DNA of 12,205 nt from an uncultured Clostridia bacterium (GCA_946613955.1 CAMOGC010000029.1:1-12205); one strand, 5' to 3'; counted from the stretch's first letter, positions 1 to 7,295 are shown. Notes: generated from the sequence alone by a model not told the origin. Numbers and translations are program-made.

Positions 1-967
1 TGGCGGTGATGCAGTAGCAGGAGCCCAGAGCGGAGGTGCTGTGAGCATAGCGGGGGGCGATGGGCTGCATGACCACTTCCTGGCCATAGCGGCTGTTCGC
101 TTCGGCGTTCACGGGGATATCGGTCCACCAGGAGATGGCCCAATCCTTGGTCTGGGTGGTGGTGTCGGTGGTCACCTTGGTGGCTTCGTCTTCGGAGACA
201 TAGCCCTTTTCGGCCCAGTCAGCCATCAGCTTGCAGAACTCGAGGTACTCGGGAGTCTGGATGGTGTTGACCACTTCGTTGGTCTTACGGGAGACGGCGA
301 AGAAGTTGGTGGAAGAATCAGCGGTAAAGAAGTCGAAGGAGCCGATGTACCAGCGATAGAACATCGCGGTCTTCTGGGTGAGGAAGGGATACTTCAGACC
401 TTCTTTGTAGGCGTCCTCGAGCATGGGCTCCAGGTCAGCCAGGGTCTTCACGGAAGTGATATCCCAGCCGTACTTGTCAACCAGATCCTTGCGGAACATC
501 ACGTCGTAGCCTTCCACGTTGTCTTTGTAGACGGGGATGAAGTAGTTGCGGCCGTTGTACTTGGTCGCTTCCCACTGGCCTTCCGCCAGAGAACCGTACA
601 GGGTGGTTCCGGGCAGCAGGTCGGTGATGTCGTAAACGGCGTTCTTCGGAACCAGGTCATTGGTGCCGATGGTGGCTTCCCAGGAAGCGGTCCACAGCAG
701 GTTGATTTCCTTGTTGGCCAGGGCCAGGTTCGCCTTTTCGGTGTACTCACCGGAACCGATGTCGGTCAGCCGGATTTCGACGTTGATCTTGTCGGCGATA
801 TAATCATTGATCGCCTTCTCGACCTTCTTCACCTGCTCGGCGTCGGGGGTCGCGACATTGAAGGAGCAACGATACACGTTGATCACAACCTTGTCGTCCG
901 CGCTGGCAAAGGACATGACGCCCAGAACCAGAGCAAGAGCCAGTACCAGAGAAACAAGTTTCTTCAT
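1..967 (-). CDS. ABC transporter extracellular sugar-binding protein, LplA/YtcQ-like (3' end missing)
   Basis: This is the substrate-binding component of an oligosaccharide importer. It captures sugar outside the membrane and passes it to the two permeases encoded just upstream. Translation from the ATG at 965-967 gives 322 residues without a stop; the C-terminal part lies beyond the left edge. The N-terminus is a signal peptide: Lys-Lys, a Leu/Val/Ala core, then SFASA before DD, with probable cleavage after residue 23. No lipobox cysteine follows, which is unusual for a Gram-positive binding protein. The mature part resembles the family that carries a C-terminal DUF3502 domain (residues INVEIRLTDIGSGEYTEK, then LLWTASW, then a GQWEATKYNGRNYFIPV stretch). 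An AAGGAGG motif lies about 11 nt before the start. A gap of 99 nt separates it from the permease gene, with which it is probably co-transcribed. The substrate cannot be read from sequence; relatives handle polysaccharide-derived oligosaccharides. Confidence 0.9.
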   Translation of the reverse strand, partial: MKKLVSLVLALALVLGVMSFASADDKVVINVYRCSFNVATPDAEQVKKVEKAINDYIADKINVEIRLTDIGSGEYTEKANLALANKEINLLWTASWEATIGTNDLVPKNAVYDITDLLPGTTLYGSLAEGQWEATKYNGRNYFIPVYKDNVEGYDVMFRKDLVDKYGWDITSVKTLADLEPMLEDAYKEGLKYPFLTQKTAMFYRWYIGSFDFFTADSSTNFFAVSRKTNEVVNTIQTPEYLEFCKLMADWAEKGYVSEDEATKVTTDTTTQTKDWAISWWTDIPVNAEANSRYGQEVVMQPIAPRYAHSTSALGSCYCITA

Positions 968-1066
968 AGGGACAGGATCCTCCTTATAAAAATTTATTTC
1001 ATAACGATTCGTTGCCGAACCGCCTGAAACCGAACCAGGAATACCGGAGATGGCGAATTCCTTTGA

Positions 1067-2005
1067 TCAGCCCTTGACGGAACCCACGGTCAGACCCTTG
1101 ATGAAGTACTTCTGGAAGAAGGGGTAAATCACCATAATCGGGGCGATAACCACAATCACCGTCGCCATCGTCGAGGAGTACTGCGGGATCGTGTTTCCCA
1201 TGGCAGCCCGGGCGGCCGCGGGAACGTTGTTGTTGTTCAGCAGGAACTCGATGCTCTTCTGGATATTGATGAGCAGCAGCTGCAGAGGCTTCTTGCTGTT
1301 CGTGGTGATATACATCAGGGCGTTCTGCCAGTCGTTCCAGTAGGCCGTGGCCATCATGAAGCCGACAGCGGCCAGGGAGGGCTTCAGCAGGGGAAGCGTG
1401 ATCTGGAAGAAGGTCCGGTAATCACCGGCGCCGTCGATCGTGGCCGCTTCCATCAGCTCTGCGGGGATGCTGTTGGCAATGTAGGTCCGGAGAATGATAA
1501 CGTTCATGGTCGTCACGGCCAGCGGCAGGATCAGAAGCAGCAGGTTGTCCTTCAGGCCGTACCAGCTGGTAAAGACGACGTAACCGGCCAGCTGACCGCC
1601 GTTGAAGAGCATGGGGATCAGCAGGAAGATGGACAGGAATCTGGAGAGCTTAAACCCGGGGCGGCAGATGGAATAGGCGTACATGCTCATCACCAGCAGC
1701 CCGAGGAAGGTTCCCGTGACGGTGATAAAGATCGTGACCATGTAGGACGTCGCCAGCTGGCTGCCGTAGCGCAGAACGGAATTCATGCCGTTCATGCTCC
1801 ACTGGCCGGGGAAGAAGGAGAAGCCGTTCTGGTTGATCCACATTTCATCCGTGAAGGCGGAAACGAAGACCAGAATCACCGGCGCGAAGCAGAACAGGGT
1901 AAAGAGAAGAACGCAGATGAGAAGAATGATCTGTCCGATACCGATTTTCTTGCGTCCGGTGCTGATTTTGGCTTTCCTTGAGGGCTTTCTCATAACAACA
2001 TCCAT
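1067..2005 (-). CDS. Carbohydrate ABC transporter permease, LplC/YtcP-like (MalG-type)
   Basis: This is one of two integral membrane subunits of the left-hand importer (312 residues). A basic N-terminus (RKPSRKAK...RKK) precedes a first membrane segment at about residues 24-50, and several more hydrophobic segments follow. The EAA loop that contacts the ATPase is seen at about residues 184-210 (MEAATIDGAGDYRTFF, then ITLPLLKP). The C-terminus ends KYFIKGLTVGSVKG, typical of the LplC/YtcP branch, where the conserved end is a GxxxGSVKG-like motif. The start at 2005 is preferred over Met5 because AAGGAGGT lies 9 nt upstream. The gene begins 23 nt after the stop of the partner permease, so the two are translated from one message. 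No ATPase gene is present, so a shared MsmX-type ATPase encoded elsewhere is inferred. Confidence 0.93.
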   Translation of the reverse strand: MDVVMRKPSRKAKISTGRKKIGIGQIILLICVLLFTLFCFAPVILVFVSAFTDEMWINQNGFSFFPGQWSMNGMNSVLRYGSQLATSYMVTIFITVTGTFLGLLVMSMYAYSICRPGFKLSRFLSIFLLIPMLFNGGQLAGYVVFTSWYGLKDNLLLLILPLAVTTMNVIILRTYIANSIPAELMEAATIDGAGDYRTFFQITLPLLKPSLAAVGFMMATAYWNDWQNALMYITTNSKKPLQLLLINIQKSIEFLLNNNNVPAAARAAMGNTIPQYSSTMATVIVVIAPIMVIYPFFQKYFIKGLTVGSVKG

Positions 2006-2028
2006 TTTCGTATACCTCCTTCCACCGA

Positions 2029-2934
2029 TCAGAACAGCGCGCCTTCAGGCTCGATTTTACGAACCGTGAAGTTGGCAATCAGCATCATGATCAGACCGAT
2101 GACTGACTGGAAGAAAGAAGCGGCCGCGGTGTATCCGAAGTTCGAAGAATGCAGAATCTGATTCAGGATGTAGGAATCGAGCACCTGCGTCGTGCTGTAG
2201 AGGGCGCCGTTGTTGCGGGTGACCTGATAGAACAGACCGGTGTCAGAACGCATGACGTTGCCGACGGACAGAAGCAGCATCACGGTAACCATCGGGATCA
2301 GAGAGGGAATCGTGATGTGCCGGATCTGCTGCCATTTGTTCGCGCCGTCGATGTCGGCCGCCTCGTACAGGGACGTATCAATTCCGGAGAGGACGGACAT
2401 GTAGAGCACGGAGCCGTAGCCCGTGTCCTTCCAGATCTTGACGATCAGAAGAATCCAGGGCCAGTATCCGGCGTTGGAATAGAAGCGGGTGCGCGTCCCG
2501 AGCATGTGGTTAATCAGCCCTGTCCGGGAGTCGATAAAGGCAAAAACGATGAACTGCACGGCCGCGTAGGAGATGAAGACCGGAATGATCATCAGGGTCT
2601 GCATCGTTTTTCCGGCGCGCTTGAAGGCCAGCTGGTCAATACAGATGGCGATGGTCACGTTCAGCACCGTACCGACCACCGTGAAGAGCAGATAGTACAG
2701 GAGGGTGTTCTTGGTCATGTTGAAGAAAGTATCCTGAGATTTGATCAGGAACTCGAAATTCGCCAGACCCACCCAGTCGCTGCCGAAAATGCCCTTCGAA
2801 TAGTCGAAGTTTTTGAAGGCCATTACCAGACCGGACATGGGAATATACATGATAAAGAGCAGGATCAGGAAAGCCGGAAGCGCCATGACGACATGGGCCC
2901 GATGTTTCCAAGTGTTTTGCAAGAACGATTTCAC
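2029..2934 (-). CDS. Carbohydrate ABC transporter permease, LplB/YteP-like (MalF-type)
   Basis: This is the first gene of the left-hand importer operon, an inner-membrane permease of about 301 residues. The sequence KHRAHVVMALPAFLILLFIMYIP at the N-terminus, followed by GLVMAFKNFDYSKG, is the usual opening of LplB/YteP permeases. The EAA loop (YEAADIDGANKWQQIRHITI) lies near residue 190, and the C-terminus ends in a short basic tail. The GTG at 2932-2934 is chosen as the start because GGAGGG lies 8 nt before it and homologues begin near this point. An in-frame ATG at 3001-3003 would add 23 polar residues but has no ribosome binding site. The pair LplB/LplC followed by a binding protein is the yteP-ytcP-ytcQ order. 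Expression probably starts at the promoter at 3231-3259. Confidence 0.9.
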   Translation of the reverse strand: MKSFLQNTWKHRAHVVMALPAFLILLFIMYIPMSGLVMAFKNFDYSKGIFGSDWVGLANFEFLIKSQDTFFNMTKNTLLYYLLFTVVGTVLNVTIAICIDQLAFKRAGKTMQTLMIIPVFISYAAVQFIVFAFIDSRTGLINHMLGTRTRFYSNAGYWPWILLIVKIWKDTGYGSVLYMSVLSGIDTSLYEAADIDGANKWQQIRHITIPSLIPMVTVMLLLSVGNVMRSDTGLFYQVTRNNGALYSTTQVLDSYILNQILHSSNFGYTAAASFFQSVIGLIMMLIANFTVRKIEPEGALF

Positions 2935-3022
2935 CGATACATCCCTCCATTTTCCTGAACGGTCATCACGGGAACCAGATCGCATCGTATCCGCGTTCTG
3001 CATGCGGTTTACAATGGACGAT

Positions 3023-3036
3023 GGTTAGCGCTTGCT
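3023..3036 (-). promoter_or_regulatory. cre-like site (candidate CcpA operator)
   Basis: On the minus strand this reads AGCAAGCGCTAACC. It matches 12 of 14 positions, counting degenerate ones, of the catabolite-responsive element TGNAANCGNWNNCA; the first and last bases differ. It lies in the 5' leader, about 190 nt downstream of the predicted transcription start and about 90 nt before the GTG start of the permease gene. A CcpA roadblock there would fit a sugar-import operon. The same bases also form one arm of an inverted repeat, so the match could be incidental. No regulator gene lies in the window. Confidence 0.3.
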
Positions 3037-3105
3037 CTTCCGATGCCGGCTTTTCTCCCAGGAGGAAGGCCGGAAGAACAGGAAGCACAAGCGAAAAGCC
3101 GGCAT
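3029..3105 (-). promoter_or_regulatory. Structured 5' leader with two interleaved inverted repeats
   Basis: Two inverted repeats share this segment. Arms 3043-3055 (ATGCCGGCTTTTC) and 3093-3105 (GAAAAGCCGGCAT) are perfectly complementary over 13 bp. Arms 3029-3041 (CGCTTGCTCTTCC) and 3081-3093 (GGAAGCACAAGCG) match at 11 of 13 positions. The order of arms in the transcript is a, b, a', b', so the hairpins cross each other. Because a/b abut with no linker and a'/b' are one base apart, both full stems cannot form together, which suggests alternative structures. Between the arms is a CCTTCCTCC tract able to pair with the GGAGGG ribosome binding site of the downstream permease. No known riboswitch class was recognised. 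It lies inside the predicted mRNA leader. Confidence 0.5.
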
Positions 3106-3230
3106 TTCAACCGACCACACGATGATATTCCAGATTCCCGAAGCCGCACAAAAGAAACACCCAAACGTGCTTTTTCCTTTGCCGGCCCTAAACCGGACCC
3201 ACTCCAAAGGGCCATTCGGATTACACAGGT

Positions 3231-3259
3231 AATTTAGCACAGTTTCCCACGGCTGTCAA
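3231..3259 (-). promoter_or_regulatory. Sigma-A promoter of the Lpl-type operon
   Basis: On the minus strand a perfect -35 box TTGACA (3254-3259) is followed after 17 nt by the -10 box TAAATT (3231-3236). Transcription would start near 3224 and give a leader of about 290 nt to the GTG at 2934. A weaker candidate (TTGTTT, 18 nt, TATTAT at 3350-3355) lies further upstream on the same strand. Confidence 0.7.
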
Positions 3260-3504
3260 CGGCGGGCCAGAATGTCAAATAGGGATGATCAAAGGCCAGA
3301 TTGCCCCAAAAATAATGGTTTTCGCCTGCTCTGGAAGAAAAAGGAAAAAATAATAAACCATGAAACAAAAGAAAAACAAACCGATCGCCGTCCGCCGGAA
3401 CGGGATTGAATATAATACGTGAGTCGGAAAACGTTTCATGAAGACCGAAACTCTGAATCCGGCGGAGGGATCGACCCGGGCTGATGGGGCCGATTCGCGG
3501 AGAA
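3260..3504. other. Intergenic region, no gene seen
   Basis: This is AT-rich sequence between the promoter of the left operon and the stop of the alpha-glucosidase. It contains A-rich tracts (3338-3380), an isolated plus-strand TATAAT (3411-3416) without a good -35 box, and the short palindrome AAACGTTT (3430-3437). The region after the alpha-glucosidase stop has only a weak GATTC/GAATC hairpin without a T-tract, so no convincing terminator for that gene was found. Confidence 0.5.
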
Positions 3505-5178
3505 TCAGCTTTCGGTCAGAATGACCCGGGCCTCATAGGGCTGCAGGAAGCCGGGCTGGTGGGTCGGGTAGTTGGAAATCAGCTCCTGGCCTTCGAGACC
3601 GTCCATCAGCGTGCAGGGAACCTTTTTTTCCGTCCAGTTGAGGGCCACGGTCAGGGTCTGGTTTCCCAGCTTCCGCTCATAGGCGTAGACGGTGTCGCTG
3701 TCCTCCAGCAGGGGGGAGAAGGTTCCGTAGACGATCACGTCATGGGTATGGCGCAGGGCGATGAGCTTCCGATAATAATGGAAAACGGAATTCGGATCCT
3801 TCCGCTCGTCTTCCGCGTTGATGAGCAGGTAATTCCGGTTGACCGGCAGCCAGGGGGTCCCGGTGGTAAAGCCGGCGTTCTTCTCCGTGTTCCACTGCAT
3901 GGGGGTCCGGGCGTTGTCCCGGCTGATGCGGGCGAAATAGCGGAGCATGTCCTGGGCGTCGACCCGGCCGGTTTCCACCCACTGGCGCCAGGCATTGTGG
4001 TTCTCCACATCCTGATACTGGCTGATGTCGGTAAAATAGATGTTGGTCATACCCAGCTCCTCGCCCTGATAGACATAGGGCGTCCCCCGAAGAGTATGGA
4101 TCAGGGTGGCCAGCATTTTGGCGGAAAGGGCGCGGAAGAGCTCGCTGTCGTTTCCGTAGCGGCTGACCTGGCGGGGCTGATCATGGTTGCCCAGATAAAC
4201 CGTGTTCCAGGCCTTGCCCTGCAGCGCCATCTGCCAGCGGTTCAGCACGCTCCGCACCTCCCGGAGGGGGGCGCCGTGGTCGCTCCATTTGCCCAGCTCC
4301 GTGCCGTCGTTCAGGCCGTCGTTGTGCTCAAAGCCGAAGACCATGTTCAGCTCTTTTCCGTCCTCGCCGGCATAGACCAGGGCGTTGTCGGTGGTGCCGC
4401 TGGTTTCGCCGACGGTCAGCAGGTCATAATGATCCAGCACCTTCTCCCGCATTTCCCGAAGATAGCGGTGGGTGGTGGCGGTATGCTGGCAGGAGGGGGC
4501 GAAATCGCCGTAAAGGGCGCCGGGGGCGACGGGGCCGTCGTTGAAGTTCTCCTTGCCGATCATGCCGATGACGTCCATGCGGAAACCGTCGATGCCCTTT
4601 TCGCACCACCAGGTCATCATGTCATACACCGCCTGGCGGACGGCGGGGTTGGCCCAGTTCAGATCCGGCTGCTGGGGGGTAAAGAGGTGCAGATAATACT
4701 GGCCGCTTTCCTCGTCCTTCTCCCAGGCGGAGCCGGAGAAGCAGCTGCCCCAGTTGTTGGGCGGGCCGTCCTCCTTTCCGTCCCGCCAGATATAGTAGTC
4801 CCGATAGGGGCTGTCCTTGCCCTTCCGGCTCTCGATGAACCAGGGATGCTCGGAGCTGGAGTGGTTGACGACCAGATCGATGACCAGCTTCATGCCCCGG
4901 GCGTGGATGCCCGCCAGCATGCGGTCGAAATCCTCCATGGTTCCGAATTCCTTCATGATGGCCCGGTAATCGGAGATGTCATAGCCGTTGTCATAGTTGG
5001 GGGAGGCGTAGAAGGGGGAGACCCAGATGACATCCACGCCCAGCTCCTTGAGATAATCCAGATGAGCCGTAATGCCGTTCAGGTCGCCCAGGCCGTCCCC
5101 GTTGGAATCGGCAAAGGAACGGGGGTAAATCTGATAAACCACGCATTCCTTCCACCAGGCACGCTTCATTTCTTCCAT
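3505..5178 (-). CDS. GH13 alpha-glucosidase (oligo-1,6-glucosidase type)
   Basis: This is a cytoplasmic retaining alpha-glucosidase that hydrolyses short alpha-glucosides. Its 557 residues match the usual length of GH13 subfamily 31 enzymes. It opens with WWKECVVYQIYPRSFADSNG. Conserved regions seen are DLVVNH (101-106), GFRMDVI with nucleophile Asp202, TVGE with acid/base Glu258, and NHDQPR with Asp333. Val203 next to the nucleophile is the residue associated with alpha-1,6 preference in this family, so isomaltose or panose-type substrates are likely; trehalose-6-phosphate hydrolase is less likely. There is no signal peptide. The ATG at 5178 is chosen because AAGGAGG lies 9 nt before it and homologues start here. 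The frame stays open upstream only because it runs through the 69-bp repeats. It lies downstream of a MalEFG importer but beyond that operon's terminator. Confidence 0.95.
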   Translation of the reverse strand: MEEMKRAWWKECVVYQIYPRSFADSNGDGLGDLNGITAHLDYLKELGVDVIWVSPFYASPNYDNGYDISDYRAIMKEFGTMEDFDRMLAGIHARGMKLVIDLVVNHSSSEHPWFIESRKGKDSPYRDYYIWRDGKEDGPPNNWGSCFSGSAWEKDEESGQYYLHLFTPQQPDLNWANPAVRQAVYDMMTWWCEKGIDGFRMDVIGMIGKENFNDGPVAPGALYGDFAPSCQHTATTHRYLREMREKVLDHYDLLTVGETSGTTDNALVYAGEDGKELNMVFGFEHNDGLNDGTELGKWSDHGAPLREVRSVLNRWQMALQGKAWNTVYLGNHDQPRQVSRYGNDSELFRALSAKMLATLIHTLRGTPYVYQGEELGMTNIYFTDISQYQDVENHNAWRQWVETGRVDAQDMLRYFARISRDNARTPMQWNTEKNAGFTTGTPWLPVNRNYLLINAEDERKDPNSVFHYYRKLIALRHTHDVIVYGTFSPLLEDSDTVYAYERKLGNQTLTVALNWTEKKVPCTLMDGLEGQELISNYPTHQPGFLQPYEARVILTES

Positions 5179-5194
5179 AGTATCACTCCTCCTT

Positions 5195-5422
5195 GCGGCG
5201 GCCGTATGCCGCCGGACTGTGAATATCTGTCCCCGCGAAGCGGGGGACAGAAACGTTTGCACCGCGGCGGCCGTACGCCGCCGGACTGTAAATATCTGTC
5301 CCCGCGAAGCGGGGGACAGAAACGTTTGCACCGCGGCGGCCGTATGCCGCCGGACTGTGAATATCTGTCCCCGCGAAGCGGGGGACAGAAACGTTTGCAC
5401 CGCGGCGGCCGTATGCCGCCGG
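5195..5422. repeat. 69-bp tandem double-palindrome repeat, 3.3 copies
   Basis: Full copies start at 5195, 5264 and 5333, and a 21-bp partial copy starts at 5402. Each unit has the palindrome CGGCGGC-N5-GCCGCCG (7-bp stem). A second hairpin has arms CTGTCCCCGC and GCGGGGGACAG around GAA, with one bulged C; its core GCGAAGC is known to form an unusually stable mini-hairpin. Each unit then has AAACGTTTGCACC. The second copy differs from the first and third at only two bases. The unit length is 69 = 3 x 23 and all three minus frames stay open through it, which creates false reading-frame extensions. It has the character of a dispersed intergenic palindromic element rather than CRISPR, as no spacers exist. 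Confidence 0.9.
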
Positions 5423-5435
5423 ATTTCGAATGAGC

Positions 5436-5470
5436 GGAAAAAGACCGCGGTCTGAAAAGGCCGCGGTCCA
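5436..5470 (-). terminator. Intrinsic terminator of the MalEFG-type operon
   Basis: On the minus strand GACCGCGG (5461-5468) pairs with CCGCGGTC (5443-5450) across a 10-nt loop. It is followed directly by TTTTTCC. It begins 14 nt after the stop of the MalG-like gene. It should separate the transporter transcript from the alpha-glucosidase gene, apart from read-through. Confidence 0.8.
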
Positions 5471-5481
5471 TCGCTTTCCTT

Positions 5482-6378
5482 TTACTTGATGGAGCCGTCC
5501 ACCATGCCCTGAACGATGTATTTCTGGGCGAAAAGATACAGGATGATGATGGGCAGCATGGCCAGCAGGGTGGAGACCATGATCATGTTCCACTGCTTCA
5601 CGAAGGCGCCGTTGAAGCCCTGAACCGCCAGGGGGATGGTCTGAATATTGCCGGAGGCGCCCAGCAGAAGGAGCGGCAGCAGATAGTCGTTCCAGATCCA
5701 CAGGCCGTTGAGCACCAGCACCGTAACAAACACGGGCTGGAGCAGGGGCAGCACGATGCGGAAGAAGGTTCCCGCCCGGCTGCAGCCGTCGATATCCGCG
5801 GCCTCCTCCAGCTCCAGCGGCACGCCCTTGATAAAGCCGTGGAAGATGAAGATGGACATGGCCTCGCCGAAGCCCAGATAGGCGAAGATGATGCCCTGAT
5901 AGCTGCGCAGCAGGGGGATGCCGATAAAATCGCCCACCTGGCGGAACCACGTCAGCAGCGGGAACATAACGACCTGGAAGGGGATGACCATGGCGGCGAC
6001 GTAGGTCATGAAAAGGAAGGTGGACCACCGGGTTTTGTTCCGGACCAGCACCCAGGCCGCCATGGCGGAGAAGATGGAAATAACCGCCAGGGAGATGACC
6101 GTGATGATCACGCTGTCCCGCAGGGCGGAGAGGAAATTGAAGGTGGAGTTGTTCCAGATGTCCTTGATATTGGTCCAGAGCTGCCCGAAATTGGCCGGGA
6201 AGCCCACGGGCTGATTGATGATTTCGGCGTTGGTGCGGGCCGAGTTCAGAATCACAATCACGAAGGGCATCATGAACAGGAGAAAGAGCAGGAAGGTCAG
6301 GATTTCCAGAAGGATCTGCCTTCCCTTATGGGGTTTGGAGCCGGCCATGCGCTCCACAACAGCCGCTTGCTTCGTCAT
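5482..6378 (-). CDS. Carbohydrate ABC transporter permease, MalG-like
   Basis: This is the second membrane subunit of the middle importer (298 residues). A polar basic N-terminus is followed by about six hydrophobic segments, the first at about residues 22-46. The EAA loop (LEEAADIDGCSRAGTFF, then RIVLPLLQP) is at about residues 190-215. The C-terminus ends in AQKYIVQGMVDGSIK, the standard MalG-type KxxxxGxxxGaxK ending. The start codon overlaps the stop of the MalF-like gene by one base (TAATG), indicating translational coupling, with AAGGAG and GAGG shortly upstream. It is the last gene of its operon, followed at once by a terminator. No ATP-binding subunit lies nearby. Confidence 0.94.
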   Translation of the reverse strand: MTKQAAVVERMAGSKPHKGRQILLEILTFLLFLLFMMPFVIVILNSARTNAEIINQPVGFPANFGQLWTNIKDIWNNSTFNFLSALRDSVIITVISLAVISIFSAMAAWVLVRNKTRWSTFLFMTYVAAMVIPFQVVMFPLLTWFRQVGDFIGIPLLRSYQGIIFAYLGFGEAMSIFIFHGFIKGVPLELEEAADIDGCSRAGTFFRIVLPLLQPVFVTVLVLNGLWIWNDYLLPLLLLGASGNIQTIPLAVQGFNGAFVKQWNMIMVSTLLAMLPIIILYLFAQKYIVQGMVDGSIK

Positions 6379-7277
6379 TATGCCTCAATCTCCTTTCTCT
6401 TGTTGAAGGAAACCTGGATGACGGAGAAGATCGTCAGCACGATGAAGAAGATCACCGCTTTGGCCTGGCCCTGGGCCATGTTGTTATACTTGAAGGCGGT
6501 CTGATAGATGTTCAGGGCCAGCAGCTCCGAGGCCTGAACCGGCTTCATCATGAAAACGCTGGTGGGGCCGCCGTTGGTCAGGGCCACGTTCACGTCATAC
6601 ATTTTGAAGGAATTGGTCAGGGTCAGGAAGAGGGAAATCGTGAAGGCGTTGGCCATCAGCGGAACCTGGATCCGGGTCACCCGGGTAAAGTACCGGGCGC
6701 CGTCCACCTCCGCCGCCTCCATGACGGACTTGGAGATCCCCTGGATGGCCGCCACGTAGATCAGCATGATATAGCCGGCGTACTGCCAGGTGTTCACGAT
6801 GACCATGGTAGCCATGACGGTGTTCTTATTGCTGATGAGGGATTTTCCCAGCAGGGCGGAGCCGATGCTCTGGCCGATGGAGGGCAGAATGTTGGAGAAG
6901 ATGAACTGCCACACCAGGCCCAGGACGATACCGCCGATCAGGTTGGGGATAAAGAAGCCCGCCCGATACACGTTGCGGCCGCGGATTTCGCTGGTCACCA
7001 GCAGGGAGATAATGAAGGCCACCACGTTCACCAGCACCACGTTGAGCACCGTGAACTCCAGGGTGATCAGGAAGGAATGCAGGAAGGCCGGCTCCTGGAA
7101 AATCGCCTTATAGTTTTCCAGCCCGACCCAGGTGGTGGCGGCGCCGGTTCCCTGCCAGTTGGTAAAGGAATAGTAGATACCGTAGAGAAACGGTATAATG
7201 ATGACCATGATGAACGCGAAGAGCGTCGGGAAGAGGAAAAGCGCTTCCGTCAGCTTGCGTTTCGCTTTACTGGACAT
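6378..7277 (-). CDS. Carbohydrate ABC transporter permease, MalF-like
   Basis: This is the first membrane subunit of the middle importer (299 residues). The N-terminus KRKLTEALFLFPTLFAFIM, then YGIYYSFTNW and WVGLENYKAIF, is the typical opening of sugar permeases of this family. The EAA loop (VMEAAEVDGARYFTRVTRI) is at about residues 186-204, and a NGGPTSVF motif lies in the C-terminal third. GGAGG lies 9 nt before the ATG. The gene follows the binding-protein gene after 101 nt containing two hairpins and is coupled to the MalG-like gene by a one-base overlap. The 299-residue size lacks the large periplasmic insertion of enterobacterial MalF, as is normal for Gram-positive members. Confidence 0.94.
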   Translation of the reverse strand: MSSKAKRKLTEALFLFPTLFAFIMVIIIPFLYGIYYSFTNWQGTGAATTWVGLENYKAIFQEPAFLHSFLITLEFTVLNVVLVNVVAFIISLLVTSEIRGRNVYRAGFFIPNLIGGIVLGLVWQFIFSNILPSIGQSIGSALLGKSLISNKNTVMATMVIVNTWQYAGYIMLIYVAAIQGISKSVMEAAEVDGARYFTRVTRIQVPLMANAFTISLFLTLTNSFKMYDVNVALTNGGPTSVFMMKPVQASELLALNIYQTAFKYNNMAQGQAKAVIFFIVLTIFSVIQVSFNKRKEIEA

Positions 7278-7295
7278 AACCCATCCTCCGTTTTT

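Noticed and set aside
41..1027. A 328-residue plus-strand open frame at the left edge
   Set aside because: It is antisense to the truncated binding-protein gene, whose signal peptide, ribosome binding site and family motifs are clear.
3009..3240. Short minus-strand open frames (68 and 71 residues) in the operon leader
   Set aside because: No ribosome binding sites, odd composition, and they are explained by the structured leader sequence.
3411..3416. Perfect plus-strand TATAAT as a promoter
   Set aside because: No acceptable -35 box at 16-18 nt and no plus-strand gene follows; chance occurrence in AT-rich DNA is the simpler explanation.
5195..5422. CRISPR array
   Set aside because: The 69-bp units are directly tandem with no unique spacers, contain two palindromes, and no cas gene is present.
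3484..5433. A 649-residue plus-strand open frame opposite the alpha-glucosidase
   Set aside because: It is antisense to a clear GH13 gene with all catalytic motifs, has a Val/Gly/His-rich composition typical of reverse-strand shadows in GC-rich DNA, and resembles no family.
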